64,000 nt of DNA from a gamma proteobacterium L18 (GCA_000497835.1 KI547169.1:230616-294615); one strand, 5' to 3'. Positions 24,901 through 36,046 are shown, numbered from the stretch's first letter. A program made the numbers and translations. Notes: generated from the sequence alone by a model not told the origin.

Positions 24901-25889
24901 ACGAAGTGAAACGCGGCACCTTCGTGATGCCGACGCTGATCGAGCTGGAAAGCTTCGACGAACTGCAGCGCGAGATCTTCGGCCCGGTGCTGCACGTGGT
25001 GCGCTACAGCCGCAAGAACCTGGACCAGTTGATCGAGCAGATCAACGCTTCCGGCTATGGCCTGACCCTGGGCGTACACACCCGCATCGACGAGACCATC
25101 GCCAAGGTGATCGACAACGTCAACGCCGGTAACGTCTACGTCAACCGCAACATCGTCGGCGCCGTGGTCGGCGTGCAGCCGTTCGGCGGCGAAGGCCTGT
25201 CGGGCACCGGCCCGAAAGCCGGTGGACCGCTGTACCTGTACCGCCTGTTGTCCACTCGCCCTGAAGATGCCATCGAGCACACCTTCAAGCGCGCCGACGG
25301 CGAAACTGCCCCGGACGTGCGCCTGCGCGACGCCATGGCCAAGCCCCTGCAAGCCTTGCAAGCCTGGGCCGGCAGCAACCAGCACGCTGAACTGGCCGCC
25401 GTGTGCGCCCAGTACGCCTTGCAGTCGCAAAGCGGCGTGACCCGCCAACTGGTGGGCCCGACCGGCGAGCGCAACAGCTACAGCATCCTGCCGCGCGAGC
25501 ACATCCTGTGCCTGGCCGACCAGGAAGCCGACCTGCTGGTGCAACTGGCCGCCGCCCTGGCCGTGGGCAGCACCGCCGTGTGGCCCGAAGCCGAGCTGAG
25601 CAAGGCCCTGCGTGGCCGCCTGCCGAAGGAAGTGCAGGCACGCATCCAGCTGGTTGCCGATTGGAACAAGGACGACGTGGTGTTCGACGCCGTTCTGCAC
25701 CATGGCGACTGCGACCAGCTGCGCGCCGTGTGCCAGCAGGTGGCCAAGCGGGCCGGTGCCATTGTTGGCGTACAGGGGCTGTCCCATGGCGAAAGCAACA
25801 TTGCCTTGGAGCGGTTGGTGATCGAGCGGGCGTTGAGCGTCAACACCGCGGCGGCAGGCGGTAACGCCAGCCTGATGACCATCGGCTGA
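21936..25889 (+). CDS. putA: Trifunctional PutA: proline dehydrogenase, P5C dehydrogenase and put repressor
   Basis: PutA oxidises proline to glutamate in two steps and represses the put genes when proline is absent. The 1317-residue protein starts LATTTLGVKLDDPTRERLK, a ribbon-helix-helix DNA-binding domain (residues 1-47). The FAD-dependent proline dehydrogenase domain (about 250-610) includes LMIRLVKGAYWDSEIKRA. The aldehyde dehydrogenase domain (about 640-1130) has its catalytic Cys915 in SAGQRCSALR. A C-terminal domain follows. I chose the TTG at 21936: GAGG lies eight bases upstream, the sequence aligns with the family from there, and the open frame further upstream only covers the operator region. 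Confidence 0.95.
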   Translation: MATTTLGVKLDDPTRERLKTAAQSIDRTPHWLIKQAIFNYLEKLEGGATLPELNGHAHSANDDAGELQADHAHQCFLEFAESILPQSVLRAAITGAYRRPEPEVVPMLLEQARLPAAMAEATNKLAAGIAEKLRNQKSAGGRAGIVQGLLQEFSLSSQEGVALMCLAEALLRIPDKGTRDALIRDKISNGNWQPHLGNSPSLFVNAATWGLLLTGKLVSTHNEAGLTSSLSRIIGKSGEPMIRKGVDMAMRLMGEQFVTGETIAEALANASKFEAKGFRYSYDMLGEAALTEHDAQKYLASYEQAIHSIGKASHGRGIYEGPGISIKLSALHPRYSRAQYERVMDELYPRLLSLTLLAKQYDIGLNIDAEEADRLELSLDLLERLCFEPQLTGWNGIGFVIQAYQKRCPYVIDYVIDLARRSRHRLMIRLVKGAYWDSEIKRAQVEGLEGYPVYTRKVYTDVSYIACARKLLSVPEVIYPQFATHNAHTLSAIYHIAGQNYYPGQYEFQCLHGMGEPLYEQVVGKVADGKLNRPCRVYAPVGTHETLLAYLVRRLLENGANTSFVNRIADTSISIQELVADPVSTIERMATQEGNTGLPHPRIPLPRDLYGSERANSAGIDMANEHRLASLSCALLSTAHTDWKAVPMLGCDASNETAQAVLNPSDHRDIVGHVQEATVADVDNAILCAMSNGPIWQATPPAERAAILERAADLMEAEIQPLMGLLAREAGKTFANAIAEVREAVDFLRYYAVQARNDFSNDAHRPLGPVVCISPWNFPLAIFTGQVAAALAAGNPVLAKPAEQTPLVAAQAVRLLLEAGIPEGVVQLLPGRGETVGARLVGDDRVKGVMFTGSTEVARLLQRNIAGRLDSQGRPIPLIAETGGQNAMIVDSSALTEQVVIDVVSSAFDSAGQRCSALRVLCLQEDSADRVIEMLKGAMAESRLGNPERLSVDIGPVIDAEAKAGIEKHIQGMRDKGRAVYQVAIADADEVKRGTFVMPTLIELESFDELQREIFGPVLHVVRYSRKNLDQLIEQINASGYGLTLGVHTRIDETIAKVIDNVNAGNVYVNRNIVGAVVGVQPFGGEGLSGTGPKAGGPLYLYRLLSTRPEDAIEHTFKRADGETAPDVRLRDAMAKPLQALQAWAGSNQHAELAAVCAQYALQSQSGVTRQLVGPTGERNSYSILPREHILCLADQEADLLVQLAAALAVGSTAVWPEAELSKALRGRLPKEVQARIQLVADWNKDDVVFDAVLHHGDCDQLRAVCQQVAKRAGAIVGVQGLSHGESNIALERLVIERALSVNTAAAGGNASLMTIG

Positions 25890-25924
25890 TTGCAGCCCCC
25901 CCTGAAAGCACGCAGCGCCTGTGA

Positions 25925-26090
25925 CGCGGCCGGCTCCTACCACGGACGGTGTAGGAGCCGACTTTAGTCGCGATGCAGACGACGCGGTTTCAAGACGCTC
26001 CCCCCATGTAGCAGCGGCCGCCAGGCCGCGTCACAGGCACTGCGGACCACCTGATACACCGCGTGCGCCAGACGCAGCCTTCGGCAACTG
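25925..26090. repeat. Composite REP cluster
   Basis: The gap between convergent putA and the next minus-strand gene holds REP fragments of two types. Type C: CGGCTCCTAC (25931-25940) facing GTAGGAGCCG (25951-25960), extended on the right by ACTTTAGTCGCGATGC. The second type runs from TGTAGCAGCGGCCGCCAGGC at about 26009 to CAGCCTTCGGCAACTGCTAC at about 26095. The type C left arm has diverged compared with the intact copy at 44955-45013. Confidence 0.7.
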
Positions 26091-26648
26091 CTACAAGGTG
26101 GGTGTCAGCCAGCCTTGCAGGGTGTCGGGCATCAACGCCAGCGCCACCGTGAATTCGATCGTCATCCAGCTCACACCCAACGTCATCCACACCCCGTTCA
26201 CCCAGGTCATGCCGCTGTTGCTTGCCCCGAGCGGGTCGCCACCGGCCGCGTTGACGGTCTTCTGGATGCACAACAGTATCCAGGTCTGGATACCTACCCA
26301 TATCGGCGCTATAGCCGTGCATAACGTGGTGCTGACGAAAAACGCGGCGTACACCGGCCCTATGCCCACCAGGATGAACAGCACAGTCATGGCCAACGGC
26401 GACCAGCCCATGGCCACCCCTCTGGCCTGAGCCCCTCCCCTGATCTTGGAAAACAGCGAGTACGCGAAGAACACTGCAAATGCCGCCCGAATCACCGGCC
26501 AGACCGGTTTGCCCGTGACACGACGGTAGGCATGCCAGTGCTGGTAGAACCAGGCCAGCATGTACAGCCCTGCGCTCAGCACCGACAGCAGGATGAGTTT
26601 TCGAGACGATACGATGTAGAAGTCAGGGCGCGCGATTGCTTCGTTCAA
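26091..26648 (-). CDS. Small integral membrane protein of unknown function
   Basis: I do not recognise this gene. The start is taken as the TTG at 26648, because GGAG lies eight bases before it and no in-frame ATG has a good site. The 185-residue product has about four hydrophobic helices: roughly 18-35 (LILLSVLSAGLYMLAWFYQHW), 52-68, 85-110 and 150-172. The pattern of a helix ending in WFYQHWHAYRR followed by a second helix resembles small DUF4234-like membrane proteins, but this is weak. It is monocistronic, convergent with putA and divergent from the acyl-CoA dehydrogenase. Nothing indicates a substrate. Confidence 0.7.
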   Translation of the reverse strand: MNEAIARPDFYIVSSRKLILLSVLSAGLYMLAWFYQHWHAYRRVTGKPVWPVIRAAFAVFFAYSLFSKIRGGAQARGVAMGWSPLAMTVLFILVGIGPVYAAFFVSTTLCTAIAPIWVGIQTWILLCIQKTVNAAGGDPLGASNSGMTWVNGVWMTLGVSWMTIEFTVALALMPDTLQGWLTPTL

Positions 26649-26857
26649 GGAAGTAACTCCAGGGGAATTGATGACCAACAAGGCGCCTTTGTACCGACAA
26701 CGCACAGGGGTCCGCTGCCAGCGCATTCCGACATCAACGTCAGACCGGTCCGAGTTTTTTCGCGCATCCGCCACCGCCATCATCACCGTGATCTATCTTG
26801 CTGTTCCCGCCCCGCGCCCGCTTCTACACTCGGCGCATCACTAACAGGGATGCCGCC

Positions 26858-28660
26858 ATGTCCGAGACACTCCTCAGCGCCCGCAACCTGGCCTTCGAGC
26901 TCTACGAAGTGCTCGACGCCGAAAGCCTCACCCAGCGCGAACGCTTCGCCGAGCACAACCGCGAAACCTTCGACGCCGCCATCGGCACCGCCCGCAGCAT
27001 CGCCGAGAAGTACTTTGCGCCGCACAACCGCAAGGCCGACGAAAACGAACCGCGCTACGAAAACGGCGCTGCGGTGTTGATCCCCGAGGTGAAGCCGGCG
27101 GTCGACGCGTTCCTGCAGGCCGGCTTTCTCAACGCCGCACGCTCGTTCGAAGACGGCGGCATGCAACTGCCCACCCTGTTGTCCCAGGCCTGCTTCGCTC
27201 ATTTTCAGGCCGCCAACGCCGGCAGTACTTCGTATCCGTTCCTGACCATGGGCGCCGCCAACCTGATCGAAAGCTTCGGCAGCGATGAGCAGAAACAGCG
27301 TTTTCTGCAGCCGATGATCGAGGGGCGATTCTTCGGCACCATGGCCCTCACCGAGCCCCATGCCGGCTCGTCGCTGTCGGACATCCGCACCCGGGCCGAG
27401 CCAGCCGCCGACGGCAGCTACCGGCTCAAGGGCAACAAGATCTTCATTTCCGGCGGCGATCACCCGCTGTCGGAGAACATAGTGCACCTGGTACTGGCCA
27501 AACTGCCGGACGCGCCGCCCGGCGTGAAGGGCATCTCGCTGTTCATCGTGCCCAAGTTCCTGGTCAACGACGACGGCAGCCTGGGCCCGCGCAATGACGT
27601 GCTGCTGGCCGGGCTGTTTCACAAGATGGGCTGGCGCGGCACCACATCAACGGCGCTCAACTTCGGCGATAACGGCAACTGCGTTGGCTATCTGGTAGGC
27701 AAGCCGCACCACGGTCTGAGCTACATGTTCCAGATGATGAACGAGGCGCGCATCGGCGTGGGCATGGGCGCGGTAATGCTCGGCTACGCCGGCTACCTGT
27801 ACTCGCTGGACTACGCCCGCGAACGCCCGCAAGGCCGCCTGCCCGACGCCAAGGATCCCACCGCAGCGCCAGTGGCGATCATCAACCACGCCGATGTGCG
27901 GCGCATGCTGCTGACCCAGAAAGCCTACGTGGAAGGTGCATTCGACCTGGGCCTGTATGCGGCGCGACTGTTTGACGACACCCTCACCGGGGAGACCGAT
28001 GAGGTGCGCCGGCAGGCCCATGAACTGCTCGACTTGCTGACGCCTATCGTCAAATCCTGGCCATCGGAGTTCTGCCTGAAAGCCAACGAATTGGCCATCC
28101 AGATTCTGGGCGGGCACGGGTATACGCGTGAATACCCGGTGGAGCAGTACTACCGCGACAACCGCCTGAACCCTATCCACGAAGGCACCCACGGCATCCA
28201 GTCCCTGGACTTGCTGGGCCGCAAGCTGGCGCAGAATGGCGGTGCTGGGCTCAAGCAGTTGATGCGACTGATCAGCGAGACCTGCGAGCGCGCCCAGCCC
28301 CACGCATCCCTGAGCGCGCTACGCCAACCGCTTGAGCAGATGCTGACGGCCCTGCAGGGGGTGACGCTGAGCCTGCTGGGTGATCTGGCCAAGGGCCAAA
28401 TCACTGCCACTTTGGCCAACTCGGCGCTGTACCTGAAAGTGTTCGGCCATACCGTGATCGGCTGGCGCTGGCTGGAGCAGGCGATTCGGGCGCAGGAGGG
28501 TTTGGACAAGGGTAATGCGGCCGATAGCGAGTTTTATCAGGGCAAGTTGCAAGCGGCGCGGTACTTCCTGGCCTGGGAGCTGCCAGCCTGTCATCACGAC
28601 CTGCATCTGTTGCAGAGCCGTGATGACACTTGTCTGGCGATGGATGACGCCTGGTTCTAG
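26858..28660 (+). CDS. Acyl-CoA dehydrogenase with C-terminal extension
   Basis: The 600-residue flavoenzyme should desaturate acyl-CoA at the alpha-beta position in fatty acid or related catabolism. Family segments are MALTEPHAGSSLSDIRTRAEP (about 167-187, FAD binding), KIFISGGDH, and ILGGHGYTREYPVEQYYRDNRLNPIHEGTHGIQSLDLLGRK (about 416-456, C-terminal four-helix domain). Beyond the roughly 400-residue core lies the acyl-CoA dehydrogenase C-terminal domain found in the ~600-residue subfamily of Pseudomonas. The ATG at 26858 follows CAGGGATGCCGCC; the frame is open further upstream but without family sequence. A homologue, PA5020 as I recall, occupies the same position in P. aeruginosa. Chain-length preference cannot be told. 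Confidence 0.9.
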   Translation: MSETLLSARNLAFELYEVLDAESLTQRERFAEHNRETFDAAIGTARSIAEKYFAPHNRKADENEPRYENGAAVLIPEVKPAVDAFLQAGFLNAARSFEDGGMQLPTLLSQACFAHFQAANAGSTSYPFLTMGAANLIESFGSDEQKQRFLQPMIEGRFFGTMALTEPHAGSSLSDIRTRAEPAADGSYRLKGNKIFISGGDHPLSENIVHLVLAKLPDAPPGVKGISLFIVPKFLVNDDGSLGPRNDVLLAGLFHKMGWRGTTSTALNFGDNGNCVGYLVGKPHHGLSYMFQMMNEARIGVGMGAVMLGYAGYLYSLDYARERPQGRLPDAKDPTAAPVAIINHADVRRMLLTQKAYVEGAFDLGLYAARLFDDTLTGETDEVRRQAHELLDLLTPIVKSWPSEFCLKANELAIQILGGHGYTREYPVEQYYRDNRLNPIHEGTHGIQSLDLLGRKLAQNGGAGLKQLMRLISETCERAQPHASLSALRQPLEQMLTALQGVTLSLLGDLAKGQITATLANSALYLKVFGHTVIGWRWLEQAIRAQEGLDKGNAADSEFYQGKLQAARYFLAWELPACHHDLHLLQSRDDTCLAMDDAWF

Positions 28661-28684
28661 TTCATTCGTTGGCCTTGAGGGCCT

Positions 28685-28768
28685 CTCGCGAGCAAGCTTT
28701 GCTCCCACAGTGGTGCGGCTTACATCGGTGGTTGCTTCCCCACTGTGGGAGCAAAGCTTGCTCGCGAG
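28685..28768. repeat. REPIN (type A), perfect 29-bp inverted repeat
   Basis: Arms 28685-28713 and 28740-28768 are perfect reverse complements with a 26-base loop. The core is the same GCGAGCAAGCTTTGCTCCCA word as at 19016-19099, but the loop is unrelated. It sits 24 bases after the acyl-CoA dehydrogenase stop and can serve as its terminator. Confidence 0.92.
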
Positions 28769-28800
28769 GGGCCCGCAAAAGCGACAACCAGCGAAGCTTT

Positions 28801-28831
28801 TTGACATAGGTACATTTGCACAGGTTAGAAT
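28801..28831 (+). promoter_or_regulatory. Probable sigma70 promoter of nhaP2
   Basis: TTGACA at 28801-28806 and TTAGAAT at 28825-28831 form a -35/-10 pair with an 18-19 base spacer. The predicted transcript would have a leader of about 58 bases. This leader contains the imperfect palindrome GCAGCCTGCATGATGCACGC before the GGGAG ribosome-binding site. Confidence 0.6.
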
Positions 28832-28895
28832 CCCTTGGCACGCAGCCTGCATGATGCACGCTGCTTCGCCACCTCAGTTTTAGGGAGTACTGCCT

Positions 28896-30638
28896 TTGAA
28901 TGCGACGACCATCAACAGCCTGTTCTTGATCGGCGCGTTGCTGGTAGGCGCTAGTATTCTGGTCAGCTCTCTGTCCTCGCGCCTGGGCATCCCCATTCTG
29001 GTGATCATCCTGGCCGTGGGCATGGCCGCCGGTGTCGACGGCGGCGGTATCATTTTCGACAACTACCCCACGGCCTATCTGGTCGGCAACCTGGCACTGG
29101 CGGTGATCCTGCTCGACGGCGGCTTGCGAACGCGGGTGGCCAGTTTCCGCGTGGCGCTATGGCCGGCCTTGTCGCTGGCCACGGTGGGCGTGCTGATTAC
29201 CACGGGCCTTACCGGCGTACTGGCCGCGTGGCTGTTCAACCTCAACATCATCCAGGGCCTGCTGATCGGCGCCATCGTCGGCTCCACGGACGCTGCGGCG
29301 GTGTTCTCGCTGCTGGGCGGCAAGGGCCTGAACGAACGGGTAACGGCGAGCCTCGAGATCGAATCGGGCAGCAACGACCCCATGGCGGTGTTCCTCACCG
29401 TGACCTTGATCGACATGCTGGCCAGCCACCAGACCGGCCTGCACTGGAGCCTGCTGGGCCATCTGATCCAGGAGTTCGGCATCGGCGCCATCATTGGCCT
29501 GGGCGGCGGATGGCTGATGCTGCAACTGGTCAACCGCATCCACCTGGCCGGCGGCCTGTACCCCATCCTGGTCATCGCCGGCGGGCTGGTGGTGTTCGCC
29601 CTGACCAACGCCCTGCACGGCAGCGGCTTCCTGGCCGTGTACCTGTGCGGCCTGGTGATGGGCAACAAGCCGATCCGCAGCCGCCACGGCATCCTGCACA
29701 TGCTCGATGGCATGGCCTGGCTGGCGCAGATCGGCATGTTCCTGGTGCTGGGCCTTTTGGTCACGCCCCACGACCTGCTGCCCATCGCCCTGCCGGCCCT
29801 GGTCCTGGCTCTGGGTATGATCCTGGTGGCGCGCCCATTGTCGGTGTTTGTCGGCCTGCTGCCGTTCAAGGCCTTCCATGGCCGTGAGAAAGCCTTTATT
29901 TCATGGGTAGGCCTGCGCGGTGCGGTACCGATCATTCTGGCGGTGTTCCCGCTGATGGCCGGCCTGCCCGATGCACAGCTGTACTTCAACCTGGCCTTCT
30001 TCATCGTTCTGGTGTCGCTGTTGGTGCAAGGCACCAGCCTGCCGTGGATGGCCAAGCTGCTGAAGGTCACCGTACCGCCGGATCCGGCACCCATCTCCCG
30101 CTCGGCGCTGGAGGTGCACGTCACCAGCGAGTGGGAGCTGTTCGTCTACAAGCTGGGCGCCGAAAAGTGGTGCATTGGATCCCCGCTGCGCGAGCTGAAA
30201 ATGCCCGACGGCACCCGTATCGCGGCCCTGTTTCGCGGTCAGGAACTGCTCCATCCGTCGGGTAGTACGGTATTGGAAGTGGACGATCTGCTGTGCGTGA
30301 TCGGCCACGAGCACAACTTGCCAGCACTCGGAAAGCTGTTCAGCCAGGCGCCGCAACGGGGTCTGGATTTGCGCTTCTTCGGCGACTTCGTGCTCGAAGG
30401 GGACGCAGAACTGGGGCCTGTAGCCGCGTTGTACGGTTTGCAGCTCGATGGCCAGGATCCGCAAACGCCACTCAGCCAGTTCATCATGCAGAAGGTTGGC
30501 GGCGCGCCAGTGGTCGGCGACCACGTGGTGTGGAACAACACAATCTGGACCGTGGCCGTGATGGACGGGAACAAGATCCAGAAAGTGGGCGTCAAACTGC
30601 CCGAAGGAAGTGCACCGGGTCCCGGACTCTTCCTCTAA
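28896..30638 (+). CDS. nhaP2: Potassium/proton antiporter, NhaP2/CvrA type
   Basis: The 580-residue protein belongs to the CPA1 cation/proton antiporters. Residues 1-395 contain about 12-13 hydrophobic helices, including [37 protein letters not shown], the conserved ion-binding Asp region. It is followed by a TrkA-C-like domain (about 400-485) and a C-terminal CorC-like domain ending near 575. NhaP2-type proteins expel K+ to control cell K+ and volume at low osmolarity or alkaline pH. The start is TTG with GGAG eight bases before; the nearby ATG is out of frame. Its neighbour mscK also handles osmotic downshock, so the two may form a functional pair. Confidence 0.92.
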   Translation: MNATTINSLFLIGALLVGASILVSSLSSRLGIPILVIILAVGMAAGVDGGGIIFDNYPTAYLVGNLALAVILLDGGLRTRVASFRVALWPALSLATVGVLITTGLTGVLAAWLFNLNIIQGLLIGAIVGSTDAAAVFSLLGGKGLNERVTASLEIESGSNDPMAVFLTVTLIDMLASHQTGLHWSLLGHLIQEFGIGAIIGLGGGWLMLQLVNRIHLAGGLYPILVIAGGLVVFALTNALHGSGFLAVYLCGLVMGNKPIRSRHGILHMLDGMAWLAQIGMFLVLGLLVTPHDLLPIALPALVLALGMILVARPLSVFVGLLPFKAFHGREKAFISWVGLRGAVPIILAVFPLMAGLPDAQLYFNLAFFIVLVSLLVQGTSLPWMAKLLKVTVPPDPAPISRSALEVHVTSEWELFVYKLGAEKWCIGSPLRELKMPDGTRIAALFRGQELLHPSGSTVLEVDDLLCVIGHEHNLPALGKLFSQAPQRGLDLRFFGDFVLEGDAELGPVAALYGLQLDGQDPQTPLSQFIMQKVGGAPVVGDHVVWNNTIWTVAVMDGNKIQKVGVKLPEGSAPGPGLFL

Positions 30639-30676
30639 ACTGCCATTCTCTTTCGAGCTGTAACGACTTTTCTACT

Positions 30677-33600
30677 ATGCCCTCACTGCGCTCATTGTTC
30701 TCCGCAGCCCTGCTTGGGCTGTGCCTGACTGTCACTGCCGTTCACGCAGCCGACCCGCCCACCAGTGAATCGGTGCAGCAAAGCATCGACAAGATCGCCG
30801 ACCGCAAGCTGTCCGACGCCGATCAGAAAGCACTGCAGCAGGTGCTGGAACAGACCCTCGCCTTCCTGTCCAACCGAGACGACAGCAACAACCAATTGCC
30901 CGCCCTCAAGAAGCAATTGGCCGAAGCCCCCCAAGTGATCGCCGAGAATCAGCACGAGCTGACCAAACTCAAGGCCACCAAGGTGATCCCGGTGGCCCAG
31001 CGCTACGCGAACCTGTCGGTGCCGCAGCTCGAACAGCTGCTCAACGACCGCGGTGCGCAGCAGGGCGACCTGCAAAAGCAGCTGACCGAGGCGAACACCC
31101 TGAGCATCACCGCCCAGACCCGCCCGGAACGGGCGCAGACCGAAATCAGCAACAGCCAGGCGCGCATCACCCAGATCAACGGCATCCTCAAGGCCGGTAA
31201 GGACAACGGCAAAGTGGTGTCCGCCGACCAGCGCAACCAGCTGCTGGCCGAACAAGCCTCGCTCAATGCCCTGATCGCCTTGCGCCGCCAGGAACTGGCC
31301 GGCAACACCCTGCTGCAAGACCTGGGCAACAGCCAGCACGACCTGGTGTTCGAGAAAATCGCGCGCATCAGCCAGGAAATCCAGGACCTGCAGTCGCTGA
31401 TCAACGAAAAGCGCCTGGCCCAGTCCCAGGAGACGGTCACCCAGCAGTCCATCGAAGCCCAGAAGGCTGGCGGCAGCAGTGTGCTGGCCACCGAGAGCGC
31501 CACCAATCTGAAGCTGTCGGACTACCTGCTCAAAAGCACCGACCGCCTCAATGACCTGACCCAGCAGAACCTGCGTACCCAGCAGCAACTGGACAGCCTG
31601 ACCCAGAGCGACCAGGCCCTGGACGAACAGATCAACGTGCTCAAGGGCAGCCTTCTGCTGTCCAAGATCCTCTACAAACAGAAGCAGGCCCTGCCGCACC
31701 TGAAGGTGGACCGCAACCTGGCGGACGAGATCGCCGATATCCGCCTTTACCAGTTCGAGGTCAACCAGCAGCGCGAAGCCCTGAGCAGCCCCACCGCCTA
31801 CGTCGACGGCCTGATCGCCGCGCAACCGGCCGAGCAGGTTACCCCGCAACTGCGCAAGCAACTGCTGGACCTGGCCGTGACCCGCAGCGACCTGCTGGAA
31901 CGCCTGAACCGCGAACTGAGCGCCCTGCTCAACGAATCCATCACGCTGCAGTTGAACCAGAAACAACTGCTCAGCACCGCCCTGAGCCTGCGCGCCACCC
32001 TGGACGAGCAGATGTTCTGGATCCCCAGCAACAAACCGCTGGACCCGGACTGGCTGGAAGGCGCGCCGTCGCACCTGAGCAAACAGCTGACCACCCTGCC
32101 CTGGGCCTCCAGCCTCAGCGAGCTGGCCGACGGCCTGGTGCAGCGCCCGCTGTTCTTCGTGCCGCTGTTGTTGCTGATCGGCGTGTTGCTGTGGCGGCGC
32201 AGCTACCTGCACGACCGCCTCAACCGCGTGCACAAGGACATCGGCCACTTCAAGCGTGACAGCCAGTGGCACACGCCCCAGGCGTTGCTGGTCAACGTAT
32301 TGCTGGCCATCCCCGTTGGACTTGGCCTGGCGCTGTGCGGCCTGGCCCTGCAAATCGACGCCCGCGGCCAGAACGCCAGCCTGGGTTCGGCCTTGCTGCA
32401 GATGGCCCAGGCCTGGCTGGTGTTCTACACCGCCTACCGGATTTTGGCGCCGGGCGGTGTGGCCGAGGTGCACTTCCGCTGGCAGAAGCCGCAGGTAGAG
32501 TTCCTGCGCAATTGGATACGCCGCCTGGGCATCGTGGTGATGGCGCTGGTGGCGGTGGTGGCGATCGCCGAACTGCAGCCTTCGGCCCTGGCCGACGACG
32601 TGATCGGCATTGTCGTGGTGCTGACCTGCTACGCGCTGATGGCCTGGCTGCTCAGCCGCCTGCTGATCAGCAGCCCCACCCACCGCAACACCTCGCTGTT
32701 CCGCAAGGCGGTGGGCGTGGCCTTCACCGCGCTGCCGGTGGCGCTGTTCATGGCTGTGTGCTTTGGCTATTACTACACCGCCCTCAAGCTGACCGACCGG
32801 CTGATCGACACCCTTTACCTGCTGATGTTGTGGCTGGTCATCGAAGCGGCTTTTGTGCGCGGTCTCAGCGTGGCAGCGCGGCGACTGGCCTACCAGCGGG
32901 CGCTGAGCAAGCGCCAGGCCGCCAAGGAAAGCGGCGACGGCGAAATCCCCATCGAAGAACCGACCCTGGACATCGAACAGGTCAACCAACAGTCGCTGCG
33001 CCTGATCCGCCTGGCACTGATGGGCGTGTTCATCGCCGGCCTGTACTGGGTGTGGTCGGACCTGATCAGCGTATTCGCCTACCTGGACAACATCACCCTC
33101 TACGAATACACCAGCGGCACCGGCGCCACCATGAGCATGGTGCCGATCAGCCTCGGCGACCTGCTGGGCGCGCTGATCATCGTCGGTATCACCGTGGCTT
33201 TGGCCGGCAACTTGCCCGGCCTGCTGGAAGTACTGGTGCTGTCGCGCCTCAACCTGGCCCAGGGCAGCGCCTACGCCACCACCACGTTGCTGTCCTACGT
33301 GATCATCGGCATCGGCTTCGTCTCGGCGCTGTCTACCCTGGGCGTGAGCTGGGACAAGCTGCAATGGCTGGTGGCGGCGCTGTCGGTAGGCCTGGGTTTC
33401 GGCATGCAGGAGATCTTCGCCAACTTCATCTCCGGCATCATGATCCTGTTCGAGCGCCCGGTGCGTATCGGTGACACCATCACCATCGGCAGCCTGTCGG
33501 GCACGGTCAGCAAGATTCGCATCCGCGCCACCACCATCACCGACTTTGACCGCAAGGACATCATCGTCCCGAACAAGACGTTCATCACCGGGCAACTGAT

Positions 33601-34033
33601 CAACTGGTCGCTGACCGACACCATCACCCGCGTCACCCTGAAACTGGGCGTGGACTACGGCTCGGACCTGGACCTGGTGCGCTCGCTGCTGCTCAAGGGC
33701 GCCCAGGAAAACTCGCGGGTACTCAAGGATCCGTCCCCCAGCGTGTATTTCCTCAACTTCGGCGAAAGCACTCTGGACCACGAGCTGCGCATGCACGTGC
33801 GTGACCTCGGCGACCGCAACCCGGTGCTCGACGAGATGAACCGCTACATCAACCGCGAGTTCAAGAAGAACAACATCAACATCTCGTTCCGGCAGATGGA
33901 GGTGTACCTCAAGAACACCCAGGGCCAGGAATTCAAGATGGTGCCCATGGAGAAGGTCGACGAGCAGTTGCTGCCCAACGTGCAGCCGCAGCCCAAGACC
34001 CGCCCCGAGCCGCCCGACACTCATCTGGACTGA
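30677..34033 (+). CDS. mscK: Mechanosensitive channel MscK (KefA)
   Basis: The 1118-residue protein is a large MscS-family channel that releases solutes on osmotic downshift and may respond to external K+. The N-terminus MPSLRSLFSAALLGLCLTVTAVHA is a signal peptide, followed by a long Gln-rich coiled-coil periplasmic region (about 25-470). Around 11 membrane helices follow (about 490-960). The C-terminal MscS core has the pore helix YVIIGIGFVSALSTLGVS and the beta-domain ISGIMILFERPVRIGDTITIG (about 917-937). The start is the ATG at 30677; an upstream in-frame extension overlaps nhaP2 and lacks family sequence. The gene begins 38 bases after nhaP2, so the two are likely co-transcribed. Confidence 0.94.
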   Translation: MPSLRSLFSAALLGLCLTVTAVHAADPPTSESVQQSIDKIADRKLSDADQKALQQVLEQTLAFLSNRDDSNNQLPALKKQLAEAPQVIAENQHELTKLKATKVIPVAQRYANLSVPQLEQLLNDRGAQQGDLQKQLTEANTLSITAQTRPERAQTEISNSQARITQINGILKAGKDNGKVVSADQRNQLLAEQASLNALIALRRQELAGNTLLQDLGNSQHDLVFEKIARISQEIQDLQSLINEKRLAQSQETVTQQSIEAQKAGGSSVLATESATNLKLSDYLLKSTDRLNDLTQQNLRTQQQLDSLTQSDQALDEQINVLKGSLLLSKILYKQKQALPHLKVDRNLADEIADIRLYQFEVNQQREALSSPTAYVDGLIAAQPAEQVTPQLRKQLLDLAVTRSDLLERLNRELSALLNESITLQLNQKQLLSTALSLRATLDEQMFWIPSNKPLDPDWLEGAPSHLSKQLTTLPWASSLSELADGLVQRPLFFVPLLLLIGVLLWRRSYLHDRLNRVHKDIGHFKRDSQWHTPQALLVNVLLAIPVGLGLALCGLALQIDARGQNASLGSALLQMAQAWLVFYTAYRILAPGGVAEVHFRWQKPQVEFLRNWIRRLGIVVMALVAVVAIAELQPSALADDVIGIVVVLTCYALMAWLLSRLLISSPTHRNTSLFRKAVGVAFTALPVALFMAVCFGYYYTALKLTDRLIDTLYLLMLWLVIEAAFVRGLSVAARRLAYQRALSKRQAAKESGDGEIPIEEPTLDIEQVNQQSLRLIRLALMGVFIAGLYWVWSDLISVFAYLDNITLYEYTSGTGATMSMVPISLGDLLGALIIVGITVALAGNLPGLLEVLVLSRLNLAQGSAYATTTLLSYVIIGIGFVSALSTLGVSWDKLQWLVAALSVGLGFGMQEIFANFISGIMILFERPVRIGDTITIGSLSGTVSKIRIRATTITDFDRKDIIVPNKTFITGQLINWSLTDTITRVTLKLGVDYGSDLDLVRSLLLKGAQENSRVLKDPSPSVYFLNFGESTLDHELRMHVRDLGDRNPVLDEMNRYINREFKKNNINISFRQMEVYLKNTQGQEFKMVPMEKVDEQLLPNVQPQPKTRPEPPDTHLD

Positions 34034-35545
<1,512 letters not shown>

Positions 35546-35611
35546 GGCAGATTGGCATTGGCTTATCGATTCTGTACCACTCGGCTCGATAAGCCACGCC
35601 ACTCAGGCAGG

Positions 35612-36046
35612 TCAGCGTCTCGATTGGGGAAAGTATCCTGCCCCGTTGGGGATTCTGATTGTCGAGGCCTGATCCGCAGTTTCGGCGACTATATCGAGCA
35701 GCTTGAATCGGGCGGGGCCATGGGGCGAGGTATATTCCTGGACTTCGATTATCCCCGAGACAAAAGAGTAATGCTTGCCATCTGCCAAACTGTTCAAGGA
35801 GCCTCCGAAGTCCGAATCAATGATGGAATGCGCACCCACTTTACTCGGGAAGCTAAAGAAAAAAGACCATATCGTTACTCGATCACCATCAGGTGGGTAG
35901 ATGTGTCGCTGCCCGCTCGCCAAGCCAAGGTCTTTGTAGCCTGTAAAATTGGAGTTAGGAAAGTCCACCCGATAGACTGTGCCGCTAAGCGCCAGATCAA
36001 GCCAAACATCGCCATCCGCGTGTATTGCTGCTTTAGCCTTACTCAT
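35612..36046 (-). CDS. Orphan hypothetical protein in AT-richer segment
   Basis: I do not recognise this gene. The ATG at 36046 has a strong GGAGG six bases upstream, which decides the start over a GTG at 36142 with no such site. The 144-residue product has no signal peptide or membrane helix. It is rich in aromatic and beta-strand-like segments (AIHADGDVWLDLALSG, TIWSFFFSFPSK, HYSFVSGIIEVQEY) and has a charged C-terminus, suggesting a small beta-rich soluble protein. Its DNA is visibly less GC-rich than its neighbours, a sign of recent acquisition. It is convergent with selO. A perfect palindrome lies about 90 bases before the start. Confidence 0.65.
   Translation of the reverse strand: MSKAKAAIHADGDVWLDLALSGTVYRVDFPNSNFTGYKDLGLASGQRHIYPPDGDRVTIWSFFFSFPSKVGAHSIIDSDFGGSLNSLADGKHYSFVSGIIEVQEYTSPHGPARFKLLDIVAETADQASTIRIPNGAGYFPQSRR

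Noticed and set aside
30293-30676. N-terminal extension of mscK into nhaP2
   Set aside because: It overlaps the real nhaP2 frame, and the signal peptide begins at the ATG at 30677.
30692-34024. 1110-codon open frame antisense to mscK
   Set aside because: Shadow of the biased coding strand; the product is rich in Gln, His and Val and shows no domain, while mscK on the other strand is complete.
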